In this document: one piece after another, positions 1 through 4,352 of the stretch
How positions within the stretch are numbered: position 1 is the stretch's first letter
How the letters are laid out: every line of letters begins with the position of its first letter
Assembly: GCA_947074225.1 (NCBI GenBank)
Contig: CAMTOX010000048.1
Coordinates: 1-9,505 of the forward strand
Origin: an uncultured bacterium
GTDB lineage: Bacteria; Bacteroidota; Bacteroidia; Bacteroidales; Paludibacteraceae
DNA: 9,505 nt
Direction: 5' to 3'
Notes under the pieces: generated by a model
What the model was told of the DNA's origin: nothing
Seen by the model: only the letters and a program-made list of their open reading frames with translations
Database searches by the model: none
Position numbers and translations under genes: made by a program

Positions 1-129
1 CTTTTTGTGCAAATATAACTTAAAACTTTGTATGTAGATGATTAAAAGTGAGGTTTTTGTCTTTTTGTTTCTTCTGAGCTGTATCAATTCACTGTAGAAA
101 GTAACTTTCCGAAAGGATCGAGAACTTCA

Positions 130-155
130 AATTAGGTTTCTTTGCTACTTTTTTC
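130..155 (-). repeat. Short dispersed repeat, left copy (inverted to 4213-4240)
   Basis: The plus strand reads ggtttctttgctacttt here, and its reverse complement recurs at 4213-4240, just after the DUF3873 gene. Over about 25 bases the two copies differ at roughly two positions. At the right-hand site the sequence forms the 3' arm of a hairpin following the conjugative-module operon, so the left copy may be a relic of a similar operon end. Its function is unknown. Confidence 0.55.
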
Positions 156-363
156 GGCACTTCTCCAAAATCGGTGAAATGTTACTGAGTAATCGTCCAT
201 CTGATGCATGGTAGTCATATTGCTCCTCCTTCACCTGACTGTAGTGTATTAAAACTCATTCTTGTCAATTACCACAAAATGTTTGTTCTCGCTGTTTAAA
301 CTGCTTTTTTACTCCCTTTTTCATCATTAGTTTTTCTATTTTATGCAACTATCTATTGGCATA

Positions 364-500
364 AATGATATAGAGTTTATGCACAACTTAGAAATTGCAA
401 TTAAAATACTATTTATTGGCTAGTATGCGGATTTTTGTAATATATTTTAGTACTTGATATGACGTTAACAGCTGGTAAATATCTTTGCCAATGAAAAAGA
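364..500 (+). repeat. Degenerate copy of a dispersed repeat (inverted relative to 1453-1589)
   Basis: Read on the plus strand, this segment aligns by eye with the minus strand of 1589-1453. The best block is 473-500 (gtaaatatctttgccaatga and what follows), with about 25 of 28 positions shared. Looser similarity runs upstream through cacaac, attgcaa and attttt landmarks in the same order. The conceptual translations also correspond: N-D-I-E-F-M-H-N-L-E-I-A here against N-G-V-G-I-R-H-N-K-V-I-A in the other copy. This copy carries several stops, so it is decayed if it was ever coding. The two copies bracket the transposase relic and the truncated beta-barrel gene. Confidence 0.55.
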
Positions 501-637
501 AATACTGATTTAGATACTCAAAGAGGGGTGACTAACAAGTTCTCTCTCTAAAAAATAAGGCTTTCTTGTTGATTTACAGCGAGAAAGTCTTTGTTATATG
601 TGGTGTTTTTTGTATCTTTCTTTTGCATTACTAAGCA

Positions 638-908
638 CATAACAACACATTAACTATTACAGATTTTCGTACCATAGTTTTTTCCGAAGTAAACGTCTTA
701 AAGATACATTAGAAAATATCCTCACTCAATTTGTTATGTTGCTTAATACAGAATGTTTTATATCCCTCGACGTACACAATATGTTGATGACACCAAAATA
801 GAATCAGAAGCTAATAAATATACTTTTGTATGGAGAGGGAGCATCTAGAAGAGTCAGGTACTTTTAAAGAAAAAGACCCATGCATTACTACAAAAGATAG
901 AGACCTAA
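638..908 (+). pseudogene. IS1182-family transposase fragment, multiply broken
   Basis: Three adjoining plus-strand frames together read like an internal part of an IS1182-type DDE transposase. First comes TITDFR (650-670), then FRSKRLKDTLENILTQFVML (682 onward, ending in SLDV at 774), then in another frame QYVDDTKIESEANKYTFVWR (777 onward). The block DGTKIE-ANKYTFVW is a hallmark of this family, and here its G is replaced by D. An in-frame TAG follows at 846-848, after which KSQVLLKKKTHALLQKIE continues to 905. Lesions visible are a frame change near 671-681, a likely 2-nt insertion (CA) at about 775 and the TAG. No terminal inverted repeats and no N- or C-terminal transposase parts were found. 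It cannot encode an active enzyme. Family assignment is from recalled motifs. Confidence 0.75.
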
Positions 909-987
909 TAATACCACATAGATATTATATAGTTACTCAGAACTATATTTTAAGAACTACGGCATAAGAAGAGCCTAAAGCCAATAT

Positions 988-1029
988 AAAAAAGTCCGAC
1001 TAATTATAAATATTTAGTCGGACTTTTTT
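988..1029 (-). terminator. Palindromic terminator A, after the beta-barrel remnant
   Basis: A perfect 16-bp stem (988-1003 with 1014-1029, core agtccgactaa / ttagtcggact) encloses a 10-nt AT loop, with A-runs and T-runs at its outer ends. On the minus strand it directly follows the outer-membrane gene remnant, and the outermost base of the stem is part of that gene's TAA stop. It can act in either direction. An almost identical hairpin lies at 4294-4333. Confidence 0.8.
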
Positions 1030-1379
1030 TACCATCCAAACGACACCCGTATCTTCACGCCTACCGCAAGCGGATGTATCTGTTCGGTAAACTTGGTCAG
1101 CTTGCCATTGGTATTCATATATTCGGTAGTAAACGATGAGCCATTGGTAAATTTGGTATCTTTCAACACATCGTAAGCGATAAAGTTTTTCTTATCCTTC
1201 TGGCTGACCAAATTATTAACGCCATACTCCCCATATATTCCGGAATAGATAGACCAGTTGGTTCCTGTATACCATTTAACACCCGCTTCTATAGCGACCT
1301 GCAAGCAGACGTTATACTCTATCTTTCCGCTGTTCTTTACATTTTCATATTTTCCATAGTAGTTGCCAACTATGGAAAA
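1029..1379 (-). pseudogene. 3' remnant of an outer-membrane beta-barrel protein gene
   Basis: The minus-strand frame is open for 116 codons, from just after a TAA at 1380-1382 to its own stop at 1029-1031. There is no proper start: the only early candidate is a TTG at 1302-1304, inside what looks like a beta strand. The product would be alternating short beta strands and loops (NYYGKYENV, VCLQVAIEAGVKWYTG, WSIYSGIYGEYGVNNL), ending in HPLAVGVKIRVSFGW. The final aromatic-rich strand is typical of Bacteroidota outer-membrane barrels of the porin-like/OMP_b-brl type. Signal peptide and first strands are missing, so this is the C-terminal part of a longer gene cut off on its 5' side. The dispersed repeat begins only about 10 bp beyond the break, which suggests that recombination or insertion removed the front. 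Confidence 0.7.
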
Positions 1380-1391
1380 TTAATCTTTATA

Positions 1392-1437
1392 ACTCTCACT
1401 CTTTTTGCTTTACATCCATGCTCTTACGGTCTAATCT
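1392..1437. repeat. 46-bp direct repeat, left copy
   Basis: These 46 bases recur at 9460-9505 in the same orientation with one difference (a at 1414, c at 9482). The shared part begins actctcactctttttgctt and ends cttacggtctaatct. The bases before it differ at the two sites, so this is a real left boundary of the similarity. The right boundary is unknown because the second copy runs off the window. The repeat abuts the truncated beta-barrel gene on its left and the 52-codon open frame on its right. Confidence 0.9.
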
Positions 1438-1589
1438 CCAGGTAAGACGTTTTCTAATTCATTGGCAAAGGTATTTACGGAATTGAACGACAAAACAAGG
1501 TCGAGCAGTAAACTGTATTGCAAAAAATCTCCACACCTACGGGTAGTATTATTTGCAATAACCTTGTTGTGTCTAATTCCTACACCATT
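1431..1589 (-). repeat. Better-kept copy of the dispersed repeat, with a 52-codon open frame
   Basis: The minus strand is open for 52 codons between a TAA at 1590-1592 and a TAG at 1431-1433, but has no ATG. The conceptual product starts NGVGIRHNKVIANNTTRRCG and contains LLLDLVLSFNSVNTFANELE. A diverged copy of the same sequence lies inverted at 364-500. The open frame could be a relic of a coding sequence carried on Bacteroides-type mobile elements, or a conserved non-coding leader that happens to be open. The missing start codon favours relic or non-coding. It lies divergent to the pcfK operon, whose leader begins here. Confidence 0.5.
1516..1560. other. Nested inverted repeats in the pcfK leader
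   Basis: A perfect 9-bp inverted repeat (tattgcaaa at 1516-1524, tttgcaata at 1552-1560) encloses a smaller hairpin (ctac-gg-gtag, 1537-1546). It lies about 165 bp upstream of pcfK. No T-run follows, so it does not look like a terminator. It could be a protein-binding site or an RNA fold controlling the operon. The role is inference only. Confidence 0.35.
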
Positions 1590-1726
1590 TTAGCCACTGA
1601 AACGAAAACGACCAACCCGACCGAACGACGCATAAAATAAAAGTCGGATAAACCGAGCGAGAAAAAATTGAAACTCAACTCCCTCCCTCTTGAATCCGCA
1701 TAAATATAAATTCTAAAAAACTCCCT

Positions 1727-2134
1727 ATGAAAGCAACAAAACATTTTGAACAAGTTATTAAGTCTTATTTGCTACACAGAGCAGCAACAGACGAGTTATT
1801 TGCAGAGAATTTGACTAAGCCTAACAAGAACATTGAGGATTGTATTACTTACATTCTCAATGAGGTTAAATCAAGCGGATGTAATGGTTTTGCAGATGAA
1901 GAGATTTTCGGAATGGCAGTGCATTATTACGATGAAGATGATATAAAGATTGGAGAGCCGATTAAAGGCGGTCAAGTAGTCATTAATCATCATGTAGAAC
2001 TCACTGAGGAAGAAATACAAGATGCACGCAATAATGTTATAAAGAGAGTTGAAGATGAAATCTACAATAAGATGAAAGCCAAAAAGCAAGCTAAACCAAC
2101 ACTGAACCAAGCACAACAAACATCACTATTTTAA
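1727..2134 (+). CDS. pcfK: PcfK-like protein of a conjugative element
   Basis: The 135-residue soluble protein matches what I know of the PcfK-like family found next to PcfJ in Bacteroides-type conjugative transposons, named after a gene of enterococcal plasmid pCF10. Its role in transfer is not established. The N-terminus (MKATKHFEQVIKSYLLHRA) is helical. The middle carries NIEDCITYILNEV and the acidic stretch HYYDEDDIKIGE, and the C-terminus is lysine- and glutamine-rich (KMKAKKQAKPTLNQAQQ). No signal peptide or membrane segment is visible. It is the first gene of a plus-strand operon and ends 10 bp before pcfJ. The ATG at 1727 sits behind an A-rich leader and is the natural start. Length is close to that usual for the family. 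Confidence 0.85.
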   Translation: MKATKHFEQVIKSYLLHRAATDELFAENLTKPNKNIEDCITYILNEVKSSGCNGFADEEIFGMAVHYYDEDDIKIGEPIKGGQVVINHHVELTEEEIQDARNNVIKRVEDEIYNKMKAKKQAKPTLNQAQQTSLF

Positions 2135-2144
2135 TTTTACCATT

Positions 2145-3428
2145 ATGAAACCACAGAACAAATTTCAAAGAGAGGTAGTAGAGTTATCAAAAACTCTACC
2201 CTTTATCACAGAAGAACAAAAACAATGGGCATATACAAATATGTTCAGACACGCAGCAGTGAGATTAAAAAGTGGTAAAACTACTTGTTTAGAGTGTGGC
2301 GCATCATGGCAGAGTGATAACTCTCTTTTATCTGATACTATTTGTGGTACTGAATGTCCTCATTGCAAAGCTCAACTTGAAATCTTACAAAGCAGAAGAA
2401 CGAAGTTTTCAGAAGTAAAGTATCTCTGTATCGTAACCACACATAAAGGTTTTCAAGTAATGCGTTTCTTTTATGTTGAACAACAAGAACAGGTAGGTAA
2501 AAAGGTTTTCTACTTTGTAAAAGAGGTTATTCAACATTGGCTATCTCCACAAGGCAAACTTGCGACTTTTAAATTATTGCAACCTATGGGATATTGGAGA
2601 GATCGTTGGACATGGACAAGTGAATTAGAGCTAAGAAAAAATGATGTTTCAAATGATATAGTACCTCATGCCATTTACCCAAATATTCAGACTATCAAAG
2701 AGGTAAAGCGCAATGGCTTTAAAAAGAGTTTTCATAACCTTACACCGCTTGAAATGTTTCAATCTATACTTACCAACAACAAGGCAGAAACATTGCTTAA
2801 AACCAAACAAAAAAACCTTTTATACTACTTTGTAAGAAAATCATTATACAAATTGGATAGCTATTGGAACTCTATCCGTATAGCAACAAAAAATGGTTAT
2901 ATTGTTAAAGACGCATCTATGTGGTGTGATTATATAGACCTACTTAACTACTTTGGTAAAGATGTTCATTCCGCAAAATATATTTGTCCTTTGAACTTAA
3001 AGAAAGAGCATGATAGGTTAGTTTTAAAGAAAGCAGCACGTATAGCAAAAGAGCAATTTGAACTGAAGAAACAGAGGGCAATAGAAAATGAAAAGCGTTT
3101 CAAAGAACTAAAATCAAAGTTTTTCGGTATCGAGTTTACAGATGGTCTTATAAAAGTTAGGGTATTAGAAAGTGTTTTAGAATTTGCAGAGGAAGGTACA
3201 GCGATGCACCATTGTGTATTTAGTAATGAATATTATTTGAAAGAAAACTCTTTGATACTTTCGGCAACCATTAATGGGAAACGCATTGAAACAATAGAAA
3301 TATCATTAGAAACGCTTAGAGTTATGCAGAGTAGGGGAGTTTGCAATAATAATACAGAATATCACAACCAAATCATTGAATTAGTAAACCAAAATACAAA
3401 CCTTATTAAACAAAGAATGGCATCATGA
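2145..3428 (+). CDS. pcfJ: PcfJ-like protein with zinc-ribbon-like cysteines
   Basis: The 427-residue protein belongs to the PcfJ-like family, which pairs with PcfK in conjugative elements and has no settled biochemical role. Near the N-terminus is a zinc-ribbon-like set of cysteines: TTCLECGASW (C48, C51), then CGTECPHC (C67, C71, C74). The C-terminal region holds the family signature: MHHC (H355, H356, C357), then a tyrosine pair, a short beta hairpin around TIEISLETLRVMQSRG, and Asn residues. A basic, probably coiled-coil stretch (about 285-330, rich in K, R, E) lies between. No signal peptide is present. The ATGA overlap with the next gene (3425-3428) indicates translational coupling. Length fits the family and the frame is intact. 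Confidence 0.87.
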   Translation: MKPQNKFQREVVELSKTLPFITEEQKQWAYTNMFRHAAVRLKSGKTTCLECGASWQSDNSLLSDTICGTECPHCKAQLEILQSRRTKFSEVKYLCIVTTHKGFQVMRFFYVEQQEQVGKKVFYFVKEVIQHWLSPQGKLATFKLLQPMGYWRDRWTWTSELELRKNDVSNDIVPHAIYPNIQTIKEVKRNGFKKSFHNLTPLEMFQSILTNNKAETLLKTKQKNLLYYFVRKSLYKLDSYWNSIRIATKNGYIVKDASMWCDYIDLLNYFGKDVHSAKYICPLNLKKEHDRLVLKKAARIAKEQFELKKQRAIENEKRFKELKSKFFGIEFTDGLIKVRVLESVLEFAEEGTAMHHCVFSNEYYLKENSLILSATINGKRIETIEISLETLRVMQSRGVCNNNTEYHNQIIELVNQNTNLIKQRMAS

Positions 3429-3664
3429 CACACGAAGAATGTAGAAAACGTATTAATGACATTATAACCTCTTCCTCTTTGGAAGAGGTTATTGAAATCC
3501 TAATGCAGACAAAAATGGTAAATGAAATGTTGGAGGGAGCATCACAAGAGTATGCACCGAGAGCAATATTGGCAGCAGCTCTATTAAGACAATATCATAA
3601 AATAATGCCATTGTCAGAAACTTGTATTGAACTTCAAAACAAACGTAATATAATATTAGAATAA
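3425..3664 (+). CDS. Small helical protein of the conjugative module
   Basis: This 79-residue protein is not one I recognise. It looks fully alpha-helical: MTHEECRKRINDII, then SLEEVIEILMQTKMVNEML, then APRAILAAALLRQYHKIM. It has no signal peptide, membrane segment or catalytic motif. Its ATG overlaps the pcfJ stop by four bases, so it is very likely real and co-translated with pcfJ. A 12-bp perfect hairpin lies within its early codons (3464-3492). Small accessory genes are common between pcfJ and the DUF3873 gene in Bacteroides-type elements, but their roles are unknown. Confidence 0.65.
   Translation: MTHEECRKRINDIITSSSLEEVIEILMQTKMVNEMLEGASQEYAPRAILAAALLRQYHKIMPLSETCIELQNKRNIILE
3464..3492 (+). 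other. Strong hairpin inside the 79-codon gene
   Basis: A perfect 12-bp stem (ataacctcttcc, 3464-3475, with ggaagaggttat, 3481-3492) has a 5-nt loop (tcttt). It begins about 40 nt after the ATG at 3425 and encodes part of DIITSSSLEEVIEI. No T-run follows, so termination is unlikely. It could slow ribosomes or be an mRNA processing site between pcfJ and the distal genes. The fold is clear from the sequence; the role is inference. Confidence 0.6.
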
Positions 3665-3725
3665 CAAGAACGGAACAGAAATAAATAATAACTTCATAGA
3701 CAGAAACGAGTAATAGCATATAATT

Positions 3726-3944
3726 ATGAAACAAGAAATTAGACAAGATAATAAAGTAATACTTTGGGATAATGGAGGTTCAACGATGATGATTTTTCGC
3801 AATCTCATTGGGTTAAACATCAAGGATAAGATAGAGTATCGCAAGTATATCAAATATGTTGCATTACCTAATGGATTTAAGGTTGGTAAAGTTGAGTTGT
3901 GGTGTGATGGAGAGCTAATTGAGCAAGGAAAAATAACGTTATAA
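3726..3944 (+). CDS. Small unknown protein of the conjugative module
   Basis: The 72-residue protein starts MKQEIRQDNKVILWDNGGST and seems mostly beta-stranded (MMIFRNLIG, YIKYVALPNGFKVGKVELWC). It has no signal peptide or membrane segment, and I do not recognise a family. It follows a 61-bp A-rich gap after the previous gene and ends 11 bp before the DUF3873 gene, in the same strand and likely the same transcript. The position supports a real gene. The frame contains another methionine pair (MM) at about residues 21-22, but the first ATG gives the tidier spacing. Confidence 0.6.
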   Translation: MKQEIRQDNKVILWDNGGSTMMIFRNLIGLNIKDKIEYRKYIKYVALPNGFKVGKVELWCDGELIEQGKITL

Positions 3945-3955
3945 CATAAAATAAT

Positions 3956-4183
3956 ATGAATAGCATTATAGTAAACGACATTTCCGTATGCCAATCAGTA
4001 GGTGAGGAAAGCTATGTATTTTTCAATCGATCGCCACGACCACGCAAGAATGGTAAAGACCGATATTGTCAATATAAATACATCACTGCCGATGGCGAAG
4101 TATTCCGTACACTTGCACCAACATTAGAACAGTGTAGAGAAAAAAAAGATCAATGGTTAAAAGAAAGGGTAGCCAGTAATTGA
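3956..4183 (+). CDS. DUF3873-like small protein
   Basis: The 75-residue protein resembles the DUF3873 family, small proteins encoded near pcfJ on Bacteroides conjugative transposons. Seen features are an N-terminal ISVCQSVGEESYVFFNR, a basic patch PRPRKNGKDRYCQYKYITADG, and the ending TLAPTLEQCREKKDQWLKE, which fits the family pattern APTL-x2-C-x3-[KR]-DxW. Its function is unknown. It is the last gene of the pcfK operon and is followed at once by a hairpin (4189-4226). No export signal is present. Confidence 0.78.
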   Translation: MNSIIVNDISVCQSVGEESYVFFNRSPRPRKNGKDRYCQYKYITADGEVFRTLAPTLEQCREKKDQWLKERVASN

Positions 4184-4188
4184 CTGCC

Positions 4189-4226
4189 CTACTTTCTTTC
4201 ATGAACTAGCGTGAAAAAGAAAGTAG
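4189..4226 (+). terminator. Hairpin after the DUF3873 gene
   Basis: An 11-bp perfect stem (ctactttcttt, 4189-4199, with aaagaaagtag, 4216-4226) encloses a 16-nt loop and starts 5 bp after the TGA of the DUF3873 gene. No clear T-run follows on the plus strand, so it is a weak terminator or an mRNA 3'-end stabiliser. The stronger palindrome at 4294-4333 lies further on. Confidence 0.5.
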
Positions 4227-4240
4227 CAAAGAAACCAAAT
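4213..4240 (+). repeat. Short dispersed repeat, right copy
   Basis: The sequence gaaagtagcaaagaaacc here is the inverted partner of 130-155. It overlaps the 3' arm of the hairpin after the DUF3873 gene and may be part of a standard operon end carried by related elements. Confidence 0.5.
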
Positions 4241-4293
4241 TCAAATAATTGCATACATAGAGATGCCTATCTGATGTAGTAGATATTTAATCC

Positions 4294-4333
4294 AAAAAGT
4301 CCGACTAAATATAAATAATTAGTCGGACTTTTT
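4294..4333. terminator. Palindromic bidirectional terminator B
   Basis: A perfect 15-bp stem (4294-4308 with 4319-4333, core agtccgactaa / ttagtcggact) has a 10-nt AT loop, with A- and T-runs at its ends on both strands. It lies between the converging DUF3873 gene (plus) and the 983-residue gene (minus, stop at 4353-4355) and should stop transcription from both sides. It is nearly the same sequence as terminator A at 988-1029, differing only in a few loop bases. Confidence 0.85.
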
Positions 4334-4352
4334 AATAATAGAATATAGTATG

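Larger units (their letters stand above)
1..637. other. Gene-free decayed flank
   Basis: I see no credible coding region here. Reading frames on both strands are closed by frequent stops. The stretch contains one copy of a short dispersed repeat (130-155), a degenerate copy of a longer repeat family (364-500) and AT-rich filler. It leads into the remains of an IS1182-type transposase at 638. The general picture is old mobile-element debris. This is a judgement from reading the frames, not from a similarity search. Confidence 0.6.

Noticed and set aside
132..218. 28-codon minus-strand frame with a ggaggag sequence before its ATG
   Set aside because: It is very short, has no recognised family, and Shine-Dalgarno sites carry little weight in Bacteroidota. 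Its end overlaps the dispersed repeat, so it is probably chance.
1871..2119. 82-codon hydrophobic minus-strand frame inside pcfK
   Set aside because: It is antisense to a recognised gene and the apparent membrane character is a composition effect.
3425..3944. Toxin-antitoxin pair in the two small genes after pcfJ
   Set aside because: They are separated by 61 bp, neither has a DNA-binding or toxin motif, and their position matches accessory genes of conjugative modules.
3656..3994. 112-codon minus-strand frame opposite the small genes
   Set aside because: It lies antisense to two genes of a tight operon, its product has no family features, and its hydrophobic look follows from the A/T-rich opposite strand.
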